NCBI RefSeq assembly: GCF_023520895.1
Contig: NZ_CP026029.1
Coordinates: 3,286,001-3,350,000, forward strand
Source of the DNA: Paenibacillus sp. PK3_47
Lineage (GTDB): Bacteria; Bacillota; Bacilli; Paenibacillales; Paenibacillaceae
DNA length: 64,000 nucleotides
Direction of reading: 5' to 3'
Shown here: positions 1 through 9,453 of the stretch, piece after piece
How the letters are laid out: every line of letters starts with the position of its first letter
How positions within the stretch are numbered: position 1 is the stretch's first letter
Made by a program: the position numbers and the translations under genes
Notes under the pieces: generated by a model
What the model was told of the DNA's origin: nothing
Seen by the model: the letters and a program-made list of their open reading frames with translations, nothing else
Databases searched by the model: none

Positions 1-2
1 GG

Positions 3-3000
3 ACTCGTGTGGTCAAACGGCTGGAATTCCGCGGGGGGGGGCGTCCTTTTGCGGGTGCTGCGCTCAGGCTGGCAGAAGTGAAATATCCGGCAGCCGCCCC
101 CGCCGAAGGCAGACCTGCAAGGCGCGGCCTGCCGGGGCGTACGCTTGAAGGGCTTGCGCTGGCGCCGAAGGATGCCTTTGAGCTTCTGTTGGCCTGGGAC
201 GAGCAGCAGTGCCGATCCCAGGGGCTGGAGCCGGGCGGCGAGCTGCGCTACTGGGCCGCAGCCGCCAGGTTCGCCCTTGAGCTGATGGGCACCGGAGGCA
301 TCGTGCCCGGAGCGCTTCCGCCGCGGCCTGTAGGCTCACGCCGCCGCGGCGGCGAGCAGGCGGCATTGACGGGCTGGTCTCCGGCTTTCCGGCGGGAGCC
401 GGACAGGGAGTACTTTCTGAAGCTGGCAGCTTCAATGCCGGTGCTGGCGCTTGGGACACATGTAGCCGAAGAAGGCGATTTGTCGTCACGTGAAGAAGCG
501 GGCGGATACGTGCTGTATTCCTTCCTGCAGGCCGTGATGACTGCCGAGATCAAAAGAATCGTCGCGGGTATCGAAAGCGAGCTGGGACCTTACAAGGCTA
601 ACTACCGCCGCGGATACTCGCCTTTGACCGATTTGTGGTGGAATAGCCTGCTGACCGGCAGCCGTGAGATCCCGGTTCAAGGCACTCCCGCTGAGGTAAC
701 GGAGCTGCTTGCGGTTGTGAACAGTACGGCAGCAAATGAAGTGCCGCATGCGGAAGCCGCAGAGGCGCGCACCGGCCAGCTTGGACTGGGCCTGCGCCTG
801 GAGCCTCCTGAGGGTGAGAGTGAGGTGTGGAACCTGACTTTCTGGGCCGAGAGCCGGGATGAAGGGGAATTCTGGCTTCCGGCTGCAGCCATCTGGGGCA
901 GCAGGGAGCGGGAGTTTACCCTGTGGGGGATCAAATACCGGAATATCCAGCAGCAGCTGCTGGCTGCACTGGGCAGAGCCGGCAGAATATCGCCGGACAT
1001 TCAGCATGCGCTGAACATGCCGGCACCCACTGGTGCTGAACTTGCGCCGGAGCGTTTATATTACTTCCTGAAGGAAAGTGTACAGCGGCTGCGTGAACGG
1101 GGAATTACAGTACAGATGCCATCCCGCTGGAGCCGTGAAGGCCGGCGGAAGGTCGGGATGAAGATGAAGATGCAGCCGCCTCCCGGCCTTACGGAAAGTC
1201 CGGTACAGGCTGCACTTGGTCTGGAGGAGCTCATCTCTTTCCGGATTGAAGCGTCGCTCGGCGATCATTCGGTCAATGAAGAGGAATTGAATGCACTGGT
1301 GGAGGCGGGAGTGCCTTTTGTGCAGTTCAGGGGAGAATGGATAGAGGTTGACCCGAAGGAAATCCGCCAGGTGCTGAAGTATATGAAACGGCATGAAAGC
1401 GGAGAGATGACGGCGGCTGACTGGATGCGCCTTGAAGCCGAGGATGAGGAGGGCAGGCTCTGGAAGGGAATGTCCGTAACAGGCATGGAGACGTCCGGCC
1501 TGCTGTCGTCCCTGATGCGGGGCGATATTCTGCGCAATCTGCCCATGCGTACAGTTCCTCCCGGCTTGCATGGAACCTTAAGACCTTACCAGGAGCGGGG
1601 ATTCCAATGGCTGGCTGCACTCAGCGGCCTCGGTTTTGGGGTCTGTCTCGCTGATGATATGGGCCTCGGTAAAACGGTACAGGTGATCACCTGCCTGCTG
1701 GACCGCGCTTTGAACGCGCCGCCGGAAGAAAAACACGATCCGGTGCTGATTCTGTGCCCTACCTCACTGCTTGGCAACTGGCAGCGGGAATTGCAGCGGT
1801 TTGCCCCTTCGCTCAGCCTGCATATTCATCATGGCGGCAGACGGGTCCGCGGCCAGGGCTTTCGTGAGCTTGCCGCAAGCCATGAAATTGTACTGACGAC
1901 CTACCACCTGGCAGGCAGGGACAGCGAAGACCTGGCCGGTGTGCATTGGTCCACTGTCGTGCTGGATGAAGCGCAGTATATCAAGAATCACCGCACCAAG
2001 CAGGCGCAAAGTGTCATGAAGCTGTCTGCTCCGCACCGTATAGCAATGACCGGAACCCCGGTGGAGAACCGGCTGGGCGAGCTTTGGTCGATTTTTCATT
2101 TTTTGAATCCGGGATATCTGGGCAGCTATCATTCATTCCGCCAGCGTTATGTTTCGGGTGAGGGAGGCGACCGGCTGCGGGAGCTGCACCGTCTGGTGTC
2201 CCCGTTCCTGCTGCGGCGGCTCAAAAGCGACCCGGATATTTCCAAGGATCTGCCTGAGAAGCTGGAGCTGAAGTCCTACTGTCCGCTCACGGAGACACAG
2301 GCGGCACTCTACCAGGGTGTGGTTGATGAAATGCTCGGTGTAATCGGTGAACGTTCCGGTATTGCCCGCCGGGGGCTTGTGCTGTCATCCTTGACCAAGC
2401 TGAAGCAGATCTGCGATCATCCGCAGCTGTTCAGCAAAGAAGAAGGCCGGAGTACGCGCAGTGACCAGTCGGGCAAAATGGAAGTGATGTACGAGGTGCT
2501 GGACAGCATTTCCGAGCTTGGAGAATCCGCGCTGATCTTCACACAGTATGTGGCGATGGGCGAGCTGCTCGTGGCAAAGCTTGCCAAGCGTTACGGCAAA
2601 GCACCGTTGTTCCTGCACGGCGGAATCTCCAAGCGGGAGCGGGATGAGATGGTGCATGCATTTCAGGAAGGTGAGGGACCGGCATTCTTCGTGCTGTCTC
2701 TTAAGGCTGGCGGCGTAGGATTGAATCTCACCAAAGCCAATCATGTGATACATTATGACCGCTGGTGGAATCCGGCAGTAGAGAACCAGGCCACTGACCG
2801 GGCATTCCGGATCGGGCAGCATAAAAATGTACAGGTACACAAGCTGATCTGCCAGGGAACGCTGGAGGAGCGGATTGACGAATTGATTGAACGCAAAAAG
2901 AATCTGTCCGAGCAGGTTGTCGGTTCAGGAGAAAACTGGCTGACCGAAATGTCGAATCATGAGCTGAAGGAGCTTATTGAGCTTCAGGGACAGGACTGGA

Positions 3001-3005
3001 TGTAG
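3..3005 (+). CDS. SNF2-family DEAD/DEAH-box helicase, 5' end probably outside the window
   Basis: An SNF2/Swi2-type superfamily 2 ATPase of the bacterial HepA/RapA-like kind, expected to move on double-stranded DNA or remodel nucleoprotein. Numbering from the GTG at 9 gives 998 residues. The helicase ATP-binding motif GLGKT is near residue 550, the Walker B box DEAQ near 655, and the C-terminal helicase lobe carries GGVGLNL, DRWWNPAVE and QATDRAFRIGQ. The N-terminal ~450 residues are poorly defined and alanine/glycine-rich. The frame stays open to the window edge and the first residues do not look like a protein start, so the true start is probably upstream. The gene at 3038 follows after 32 bp and is likely co-transcribed. 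The family is certain; the cellular role is not. Confidence 0.9.
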   Translation, partial: TRVVKRLEFRGGGRPFAGAALRLAEVKYPAAAPAEGRPARRGLPGRTLEGLALAPKDAFELLLAWDEQQCRSQGLEPGGELRYWAAAARFALELMGTGGIVPGALPPRPVGSRRRGGEQAALTGWSPAFRREPDREYFLKLAASMPVLALGTHVAEEGDLSSREEAGGYVLYSFLQAVMTAEIKRIVAGIESELGPYKANYRRGYSPLTDLWWNSLLTGSREIPVQGTPAEVTELLAVVNSTAANEVPHAEAAEARTGQLGLGLRLEPPEGESEVWNLTFWAESRDEGEFWLPAAAIWGSREREFTLWGIKYRNIQQQLLAALGRAGRISPDIQHALNMPAPTGAELAPERLYYFLKESVQRLRERGITVQMPSRWSREGRRKVGMKMKMQPPPGLTESPVQAALGLEELISFRIEASLGDHSVNEEELNALVEAGVPFVQFRGEWIEVDPKEIRQVLKYMKRHESGEMTAADWMRLEAEDEEGRLWKGMSVTGMETSGLLSSLMRGDILRNLPMRTVPPGLHGTLRPYQERGFQWLAALSGLGFGVCLADDMGLGKTVQVITCLLDRALNAPPEEKHDPVLILCPTSLLGNWQRELQRFAPSLSLHIHHGGRRVRGQGFRELAASHEIVLTTYHLAGRDSEDLAGVHWSTVVLDEAQYIKNHRTKQAQSVMKLSAPHRIAMTGTPVENRLGELWSIFHFLNPGYLGSYHSFRQRYVSGEGGDRLRELHRLVSPFLLRRLKSDPDISKDLPEKLELKSYCPLTETQAALYQGVVDEMLGVIGERSGIARRGLVLSSLTKLKQICDHPQLFSKEEGRSTRSDQSGKMEVMYEVLDSISELGESALIFTQYVAMGELLVAKLAKRYGKAPLFLHGGISKRERDEMVHAFQEGEGPAFFVLSLKAGGVGLNLTKANHVIHYDRWWNPAVENQATDRAFRIGQHKNVQVHKLICQGTLEERIDELIERKKNLSEQVVGSGENWLTEMSNHELKELIELQGQDWM

Positions 3006-3037
3006 GGATAAAAGCAGGGGGACAGGGAGGATCAACA

Positions 3038-3778
3038 ATGGACGGACAACTGAAGCTGAAACTGGAAATACTCCCTGGAGCGGTAAAAGTGACGGGAGAA
3101 GCAGGTAAGGCTGCCGCTGACCAAAAGCGGCCTGCAGGGCCTGTTCAGACACTGCAGGCTCCTTGCTGGACTGATGAGCAGAAACGTGAGGTGCTTCATT
3201 ATATTGCAGAGCATCCCGGTGAGCTGTATGAGCTGCTGCAGGGCAGGTTAAGCGGCGGACTTGCCGGTTATAAGGTGCTGCCGGCGGATGAGGAATGGAC
3301 GGTTTCCGGTGCTGACCATGAAGCGCCGGACTCTGGCAGGCTGCCGGAAAAGATCCGGCGGCAGCTGGCAGAGGAGCCCCTGCTTGGCTTTGCGCTCCGC
3401 GGGTTAGATAAAGAGGAGCTGCTGTCCGGTGTATTTGCGCTTTGGGCGGAAGAGGAGAACGATCCGGGTGAAGAAGTAAAACAGCCGCCGGCCGGCACTC
3501 TTGCGGCAGAGCTGGCCCGCCTGGAGCGCAAAGGTCCTGCCGTATCCACAGGGGAATGGCTGGCGGAGGCGGCTGCTGAAGGCTCGCTTCATCAGCCGGG
3601 ACCCTTGTTTCATGAAATAGCCGCCAGGCCGTTTCCGGCCTCCCCGGTAATTGACACGCCGCCAGAGCGCTGGAGTGATTTGCTTCATGCCACTCCGCGT
3701 GCGGAAGAGGGGCTTGTGCTTATTATGCGCCGGGTAGCCGAAGCTGCCGCCCGGAAAGCAGCCAATCTGGATCAATAA
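3038..3778 (+). CDS. Hypothetical protein downstream of the SNF2 helicase
   Basis: A 246-residue protein I do not recognise. It is acidic, rich in Ala, Glu, Leu and Pro, and has no signal peptide, membrane segment or cysteine motif. The ATG at 3038 follows the purine-rich stretch GGGGGACAGGGAGG about 6 nt upstream. It lies 32 bp after the helicase stop and is followed by a strong terminator, so it is probably the last gene of a helicase operon and could be a partner of the helicase. That link is inferred from position only. Confidence 0.7.
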   Translation: MDGQLKLKLEILPGAVKVTGEAGKAAADQKRPAGPVQTLQAPCWTDEQKREVLHYIAEHPGELYELLQGRLSGGLAGYKVLPADEEWTVSGADHEAPDSGRLPEKIRRQLAEEPLLGFALRGLDKEELLSGVFALWAEEENDPGEEVKQPPAGTLAAELARLERKGPAVSTGEWLAEAAAEGSLHQPGPLFHEIAARPFPASPVIDTPPERWSDLLHATPRAEEGLVLIMRRVAEAAARKAANLDQ

Positions 3779-3830
3779 AAGAAGGCGGTACTTACAGCTG
3801 AATGCCTGCTGTAAGTACCGCCTTTATTGA
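3777..3830. terminator. Bidirectional rho-independent terminator
   Basis: A 17-bp perfect stem (3782-3798 pairs with 3808-3824) with a 9-nt loop, flanked by AAAAGAA on the left and TTTATT on the right. It can end both the helicase operon on the plus strand and the convergent alarmone synthetase gene on the minus strand. Confidence 0.9.
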
Positions 3831-3833
3831 TAA

Positions 3834-4592
3834 TTATGACTCCTGAGGATTTCCGTCACCGGTGCTGCTCTCCTCGGACAGTTCCAGAATTTCCCTGCGC
3901 AGGCGGAGCATCTTCTGATCCAGCTCATCGGCAGCGCGCGCAGCTTCTCTGAGCTCTTCGGCAACATGGGCCGGAAGCTGCTTGTCGAATTTATAGTAAA
4001 GAATATGCTCCATGCTGGCCCAGAAATCCATAGCCAAGGTGCGCAGCTGAATTTCAGCCTTTACCCAGCGGGTGCCTTCCAGCAGTACCAGCGGGATGGC
4101 CACGATAACATGCAGACTCTGGTAGCCGTTCGGCTTAGGCTTGGCGATATAGTCCTTAATCTCCAGCACGCGGATATCTTCGCGGACACATAAATGATCG
4201 ACAAGACGGTAAATATCCTTTACAAAAGCACACACAATCCGCATGCCTGCAACATCGTGAATGTGCTGCTCCATATTTTCCAGCGTAAACTTGTGTCCCT
4301 TGCGCTGCAGCTTCTGCAGAATGCTCTTCGGCTCTTTGATCCGGCATTTAATATGTTCAATCGGACTGAAGCCGTCGCGGACCTGCCATTCGGTTTTGAT
4401 GATATCAATCTTATTCTCAAGCTCGTTGAGGGCATGGCGGTAAAGCGCCGGCAGTGCTTTGAAATCCTCTATCTGTTTGGCAAAATCCTCATTAACCTGC
4501 CACTTCTGCAGATCCTTGACATGCACCTGCAGCTGATTCAGCGTAACCTCTGTACTATCGTATTCTTCCACTGAGACTCTCCCGGGTTTCAT
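3834..4592 (-). CDS. relP: Small alarmone synthetase, RelP/YwaC type GTP pyrophosphokinase
   Basis: Transfers pyrophosphate from ATP to GDP/GTP to make (p)ppGpp without a hydrolase domain. The RelA/SpoT synthetase fold is shown by NPIEH-like SPIEHIKCRI, HIHDVAGMRIVCAFV, the G-loop-like KPKPNGYQSLH and EIQLRTLAMDFWASMEH. These match B. subtilis YwaC (RelP/SasA) better than YjbM (RelQ). At 252 residues it is about 40 longer than YwaC, the extra residues being an N-terminal extension (~1-40) and an acidic serine-rich tail. It is convergent with the helicase operon and monocistronic. RelP enzymes are known to respond to cell-envelope stress, but no such site was identified here. Confidence 0.9.
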   Translation of the reverse strand: MKPGRVSVEEYDSTEVTLNQLQVHVKDLQKWQVNEDFAKQIEDFKALPALYRHALNELENKIDIIKTEWQVRDGFSPIEHIKCRIKEPKSILQKLQRKGHKFTLENMEQHIHDVAGMRIVCAFVKDIYRLVDHLCVREDIRVLEIKDYIAKPKPNGYQSLHVIVAIPLVLLEGTRWVKAEIQLRTLAMDFWASMEHILYYKFDKQLPAHVAEELREAARAADELDQKMLRLRREILELSEESSTGDGNPQES

Positions 4593-4634
4593 TATTTGTA
4601 CTCCCTTATTTTAACCGATGCAGCCTGTTTGAAG

Positions 4635-4679
4635 CAAAAAAAAGCACCCGGACTCCTGTGAAGGCTGGAGTGGCCGGGC
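4635..4679 (-). terminator. Terminator for the minus-strand gene at 4778-5152
   Basis: Read on the minus strand, a GC-rich stem (4667-4679 pairs with 4644-4656) is followed by an eight-residue T run (plus-strand A run at about 4636-4643). It sits 100 bp past the stop codon of the upstream minus-strand gene. Confidence 0.85.
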
Positions 4680-4777
4680 AGCGGGACCATGCATTAAAGC
4701 GTTCCCACGAAATTTCAGGCGGAACATTCTCTCCGCAGCGGCGTATTAGCAAACATAAAGCTGGCTACAAAGGCGTA

Positions 4778-5152
4778 CTATTTGTTGGTAGGCGAGCCTC
4801 CATCATACCCTGTATCCTGGTATCCGGTATTCTCCAGCTTTGGCAGAACGCCCAGCTCTTCAATGGTCCTGCGTGTATCGGGTGTCCCGTATTGGTGCAG
4901 ATGCTGATAGAGCCTGATTGTACCGTCATCAAACTGGCGGACAGCGTCATCATGATCGGCGGATTTGTAGGGCACAAAGGCCCGGCGGAATGCGTATTCA
5001 TCCTCCTGTGACAGTTCTTTCAGCAGGTCCTGAAGAACGGCAAGCTCTCCCTCGGTGAGGAGGACCTCAAATTCATTGGAGTCATTGCGCACTTCCTGAA
5101 TCAGCCCGTGATTAACGGAGACGAAAAACGTTTGTTTCTGTTCTTCCGGCAA
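4778..5152 (-). CDS. Hypothetical protein, likely TTG start
   Basis: A 124-residue soluble acidic protein I cannot assign. It contains FEVLLTEGELAVLQDLL in the middle and ends in a Gly/Tyr/Asp-rich tail. A nearby ATG (5167) reads ATG-GAG-GGA, but its own codons form the Shine-Dalgarno GGAGGG, which lies 7 nt upstream of a TTG at 5152. I therefore prefer TTG at 5152; the ATG has only a weak upstream site. The gene stands alone with its own terminator at 4635-4679. Confidence 0.65.
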   Translation of the reverse strand: MPEEQKQTFFVSVNHGLIQEVRNDSNEFEVLLTEGELAVLQDLLKELSQEDEYAFRRAFVPYKSADHDDAVRQFDDGTIRLYQHLHQYGTPDTRRTIEELGVLPKLENTGYQDTGYDGGSPTNK

Positions 5153-5326
5153 GATTGATCCCTCCATCTTTCGGTAAGGTTCGCCACGGTCATTTTTACT
5201 TATAAATACACAGTACGACAAATAATGAATCTGTCCGGGACATTTGGTATGATAGAAGCACGTTTCCGCTTTTGTACGGATCGTTATGGGGTTATTTGTT
5301 CTCACTTTGGAGAAGGAGGAACTACA

Positions 5327-6109
5327 ATGAATTTTTTACAACGGATAAAAGACGGTGCTAACCGGGTGAGTGAAAAAGCGCAAAACTCAGTGGAGATCGG
5401 CAAGCTGAATGGGCATATTTCCGATATCGAACGTGAGATGGACATTGAATTTACGAAAATGGGAAAAATCTTTTATGAAGGGTACCGTTCAAAGGATCTT
5501 TCTCTGGCTGAAGGCCAAATGGTCGAGCTGTCGCGCAACTGCCTGAGGCTGCAGGAGCAGATCGACGAAATCCGCTTCCGGATTGCTGAACTTAAGAATG
5601 AGCGGCTCTGCGAATGCGGCAATGTGGTGGCGCTGGACGCCAACTTTTGCCCGAAATGCGGACGCAAGCTTGTTGATCCGGCACCGAGAAAAGAAGCCGC
5701 TCCAGTGGCAGTGCATCAGATCCATGAGGAAGAGGATGAAGAGGATCAATATTACGGCGAGGACGAGCTGACGGAAGAGGAGAAAGAGCTGGCCAAGAGA
5801 CCTGAGCAGCGTGTGGTGTACAGCGAAGTGCTGTCGATCGATGATGAGCCGCTTGAAGGTTATACCGGAAGCCAGCAGGATACAGACCGCTCCCGGCGTG
5901 AAGCCGATCAGCTGGAACGGGAGCGGGAAAGGCAGCTTGAGCTGGACCGGCGCATCCGTGACTGGAGAGCCGGGGAGCCGGAGGAGGAAGCTGCAGCGGC
6001 GTCCGGGGAAACCGAAGGTGTCCGTGATCTGGTCAAATGCCAGATCTGCCGTGCCGACCTGCCGAAGGGCTCCATGTGGTGTCCGCGCTGCGGTTCGGAA
6101 CAGATCTAA
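5327..6109 (+). CDS. Coiled-coil protein with two zinc ribbons
   Basis: A 260-residue cytoplasmic protein. Residues ~20-93 are a predicted coiled coil. Residues 95-111 form a zinc ribbon (C95, C97, C108, C111; CxC-x10-CxxC). A charged Glu-rich linker (~125-235) follows, and a second ribbon with two CxxC pairs occupies the last ~22 residues. The ATG at 5327 follows AGAAGGAGGA; the reading frame continues upstream but without a comparable site. It precedes the TrmB-type regulator by 35 bp and may be co-transcribed. Double zinc ribbons suggest protein or nucleic-acid scaffolding; no enzymatic function is visible. Confidence 0.8.
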   Translation: MNFLQRIKDGANRVSEKAQNSVEIGKLNGHISDIEREMDIEFTKMGKIFYEGYRSKDLSLAEGQMVELSRNCLRLQEQIDEIRFRIAELKNERLCECGNVVALDANFCPKCGRKLVDPAPRKEAAPVAVHQIHEEEDEEDQYYGEDELTEEEKELAKRPEQRVVYSEVLSIDDEPLEGYTGSQQDTDRSRREADQLERERERQLELDRRIRDWRAGEPEEEAAAASGETEGVRDLVKCQICRADLPKGSMWCPRCGSEQI

Positions 6110-6144
6110 TCAGGAGTTACAGTCAGCTTAGGGGGACAACATAG

Positions 6145-7002
6145 ATGGAACAGTTGCTGCTGCATCTGCGCAATTTGGGTTTCACGGAGATGGAATCCAA
6201 AATTATGGTCGAGCTGGCCACCAAAGGCCAGGCTTCGGGCTATGAAGTGGCCAAACAGCTCGGAGTATCAAGATCCAACGTGTATGCGGCACTGCAGCGC
6301 CTGACTCAGCAAGGTTATGTAAGATGCGGCGAAGGGGACCCGGCACGCTACAGCGTGCTGGACCCGGAAGAGCTGGCGACAATGATCTCCGGCAGGGTGC
6401 AGGCTTCGCTTGCTTATATGGAGAGTGAAATGCCGCGCGGCGGTCACGTCAGCCCGTCCTTTTATAATGTGGAAGGTGAACGCAATGTTATGGAGGAGCT
6501 GGTCCGCCAGCTGAATCTTGCCGGGCAGGAAATTGTGGTGGATGTATGGCGTGAAGAGGCATCGCTGCTGCGCAGCGAGCTGGAGCAGGCCGAGCTGAGG
6601 GGCGTCAAGCTGCTGTGGGCTTTTAACGGCGGCAGTGAAGCATCGGCACCGTATCCGCTCTGGCCGCCGCTTGGCGGGCAGTCCCGCAGAGGCGGAGGGC
6701 GGAAGTTCTCTTTTGTGATCGACCGCAGCTGGTGCATGCTTGGCATGCGTTATGAAGACGGGAGTGCACAGGCTGTTGTAACCGAGCATCAGGTGATGAT
6801 CGAGCTGCTCCTGAATCATTTTACACAGGAAATGGTGCTCTTCGAGCTGGAGGAGGACATGGGCTCCGAGCTTATGAGACGTTATGGGGAACGCTACAGC
6901 CGTATATTCAGTAAATATGTACCTCAAGAAATGGATGAGGGTAATGATGACCTGGAGCAGGAAGTGCAGAGGGAACCGGCAGATAAGCCGGAGGAAAACT
7001 GA
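6145..7002 (+). CDS. TrmB-family transcriptional regulator
   Basis: 285 residues. The N-terminal ~75 residues form a winged helix of the TrmB type, with LRNLGFTEMESKIMVEL and YEVAKQLGVSRSNVYAALQRL, the usual opening of the family. Residues ~105-240 resemble the TrmB C-terminal effector-binding region, which in known members binds sugars or other metabolites. The tail is acidic. The gene lies between the zinc-ribbon gene and a small hypothetical gene with short spacers, so the three may form one operon continuing to xpt. The ligand and targets cannot be read from sequence. Confidence 0.85.
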   Translation: MEQLLLHLRNLGFTEMESKIMVELATKGQASGYEVAKQLGVSRSNVYAALQRLTQQGYVRCGEGDPARYSVLDPEELATMISGRVQASLAYMESEMPRGGHVSPSFYNVEGERNVMEELVRQLNLAGQEIVVDVWREEASLLRSELEQAELRGVKLLWAFNGGSEASAPYPLWPPLGGQSRRGGGRKFSFVIDRSWCMLGMRYEDGSAQAVVTEHQVMIELLLNHFTQEMVLFELEEDMGSELMRRYGERYSRIFSKYVPQEMDEGNDDLEQEVQREPADKPEEN

Positions 7003-7041
7003 CTTTGCGCAGGTCGTAGGTCGGGTTGGGGAGGTGAAAGC

Positions 7042-7347
7042 ATGGAATGTATAATTCATTTTGACGTACAGCATCCTGAAGGTCCCAAATCATTGCGCGG
7101 GCTGCTGTTTCTGGAACCCGGAAAGGTTCCGACTGAGAGTGAGCTGATCGGGATGTTCAAGGACATGAAATTCGACGTGCGCCTGGAAGACAGCGAGAAG
7201 CTGATTTTCAAGCCGGTGAATCCGGGAGCCAATTATTCGGAGATTCGTATTACCAGCTTTGACGGCGGTAAGCCGGGCAGTACCGAAGACCGTGAACTGA
7301 AGTCGATTGTCGGCAATCTGCTGCCGCAAAAACCAGCCGGTCTGTAG
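7042..7347 (+). CDS. Small hypothetical protein upstream of xpt
   Basis: 101 residues, soluble, with no recognisable motif. The ATG follows GGGGAGGTGAAAGC. It lies 40 bp after the TrmB gene and 50 bp before xpt, so co-transcription is likely. The mixed alpha/beta pattern and lack of signal peptide suggest a small cytoplasmic domain; I do not assign a function. Confidence 0.7.
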   Translation: MECIIHFDVQHPEGPKSLRGLLFLEPGKVPTESELIGMFKDMKFDVRLEDSEKLIFKPVNPGANYSEIRITSFDGGKPGSTEDRELKSIVGNLLPQKPAGL

Positions 7348-7375
7348 AATAAGGCATAGGACCAGGTTCATTTGA

Positions 7376-7972
<597 letters not shown>

Positions 7973-8029
7973 GCCGGTTGAGGGCTGGATATATGGAATC
8001 CGGCTGTTGAAACTGGAGAGAGCTGGATA

Positions 8030-8064
8030 GCAGGTCCCCGTCTTTGTCGGGGGCCTGCTTTTTT
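8030..8064 (+). terminator. Terminator after xpt
   Basis: An 11-bp GC-rich stem (8030-8040 with 8048-8058, one G-U pair) followed by a run of T residues. Confidence 0.9.
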
Positions 8065-8142
8065 TGGGTTAGGAGGTCCGAGGTTGAAAGGGCGTGCGCA
8101 TGCTTGCAAACGAACTGCCTAATCTTATCGCCGATTGTCTAA

Positions 8143-8206
8143 TGCACAAACTGCAGCAGAATGCCCGAACGTCAGAAATTTGGAGGTTGTGAGTGTATAA
8201 AGTGCA
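8143..8206. repeat. Half copy of the four-site element (two TGCA-type sites)
   Basis: Two 13-nt quasi-palindromes, TGCACAAACTGCA at 8143 and TGTATAAAGTGCA at 8194, start exactly 51 bp apart. The second is the exact reverse complement of the site at 35778 in the full TGCA-type element. No partner is seen 62 bp to either side, so this is a half element or a decayed copy. It lies in the gene-free stretch after xpt (8065-8270), where I see nothing else. Confidence 0.6.
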
Positions 8207-8400
8207 GCAGATGATCCGCGCTGAATAAAAAGTATCCGGAATGCGTGCGGCGTTTGCTGAGGAAACCTCAATATAGCGTAGACACACTGAGGGGCTTTAG
8301 GCGGAATAATAAGCGGCGGTATGGATGCGCGGGGAGCAAAGTTACTTTCTAGAGGCATAGTACGGCATAGAGCCATAGTGCGGCGCGTTGATCAAACTAA

Positions 8401-8579
8401 GTGGAATTTCTCCACCTTATTTCTGGATGGAGGCCTTTTTGAAGAGGCTAGTTGGAAAAACTCCACTTAAAATACCGGATTTCATCCTCCGGACGGTATA
8501 TGAGCCATTTTAACTGGAGAAATTCCACCTAGCGTTGATAAAATACGAGAAATAGCCGAATTAAGCGGAGTTTTTCCAA
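8401..8579. repeat. Four-site quasi-palindrome element, TGGA type, copy 1
   Basis: Four 15-nt quasi-palindromes start at 8401 (GTGGAATTTCTCCAC), 8452 (TTGGAAAAACTCCAC), 8514 (CTGGAGAAATTCCAC) and 8565 (GCGGAGTTTTTCCAA), with spacings 51, 62 and 51. Site 1 resembles the reverse complement of site 3, and site 2 that of site 4. Each can form a short TGGA/TCCA hairpin or serve as a dyad protein site. Confidence 0.85.
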
Positions 8580-8837
8580 CTAATTATAGTTACTGGGATG
8601 ATGGTGTACTCCCGGAAGTCTGTAAATTTCCCTACCTCACCAATAGACGGCTTTAGCTGCATAATCTACAACTAAGAACGCCTACAACGTGCGTTAAGGA
8701 AGCCTTAGTACAGCGGCGGCACACGGAGGGAGTTTACGCGAAATAATGAGCGGTGGTAAGATGCGCGGGAAGTAAAAGTTACTGTATAGAAACAAAGTAC
8801 GGCATAGAGCCATAGTGCGGCGCGTTGATCAAACTAA

Positions 8838-9016
8838 GTGGAATTTCTCCACCTTATTTCTGGATGGAGACCTTTTTGAAGAGGCTAGTTGGAAAAACTC
8901 CACTTAAAATACCGGATTTCATCCTCCGGACGGTATATGAGCCATTTTAACTGGAGAAATTCCACCTAGCGTTGATAAAATACGAGAAATGGCCGAATTA
9001 AGCGGAGTTTTTCCAA
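8838..9016. repeat. Four-site element, TGGA type, copy 2
   Basis: Same four sites as copy 1, 437 bp downstream, with the same 51/62/51 spacing. The flank GATCAAACTAAG before site 1 is retained. Confidence 0.85.
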
Positions 9017-9274
9017 CTAATTATAGTTACTGGGATGATGGTGTACTCCCGGAAGTCTTTAAATTTCCCTACCTCACCAATAGACGGCTTTAGCTGCATG
9101 ATCTACAGCTAGGAGCGCCTACAACATGCGTTAAGGAAGCCTCAGTACAGCGGCGGCACACGGAGGGAGTTTATGCGAAATAATGAGCGGTGGTAAGATG
9201 CGCGGGGAGTAAAAGTTACTGTATAGAAACAAAGTACGGCATAGAGCCATAGTGCGGCGCGTTGATCAAACTAA

Positions 9275-9453
9275 GTGGAATTTCTCCACCTTATTTCTGG
9301 ATGGAGGCCTTTTTGAAGAGGCTGGTTGGAAAAACTCCACTTAAAATACCGGATTTCAACCTCCGGACGGTATATGAGCCATTTTAACTGGAGAAATTCC
9401 ACCTAGCGTTGATAAAATACGAGAAATGGCCGAATTAAGCGGAGTTTTTCCAA
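9275..9453. repeat. Four-site element, TGGA type, copy 3
   Basis: Third copy, 437 bp after copy 2, with identical geometry and only scattered substitutions outside the sites. Confidence 0.85.

Noticed and set aside
5225..5326. Upstream extension of the zinc-ribbon protein
   Set aside because: AGAAGGAGGA sits directly before ATG 5327; the upstream start has no such site and the added residues have no family support.
8125..8376. Small minus-strand ORFs in the repeat block
   Set aside because: They overlap repeat units, have no ribosome-binding site and differ between copies.
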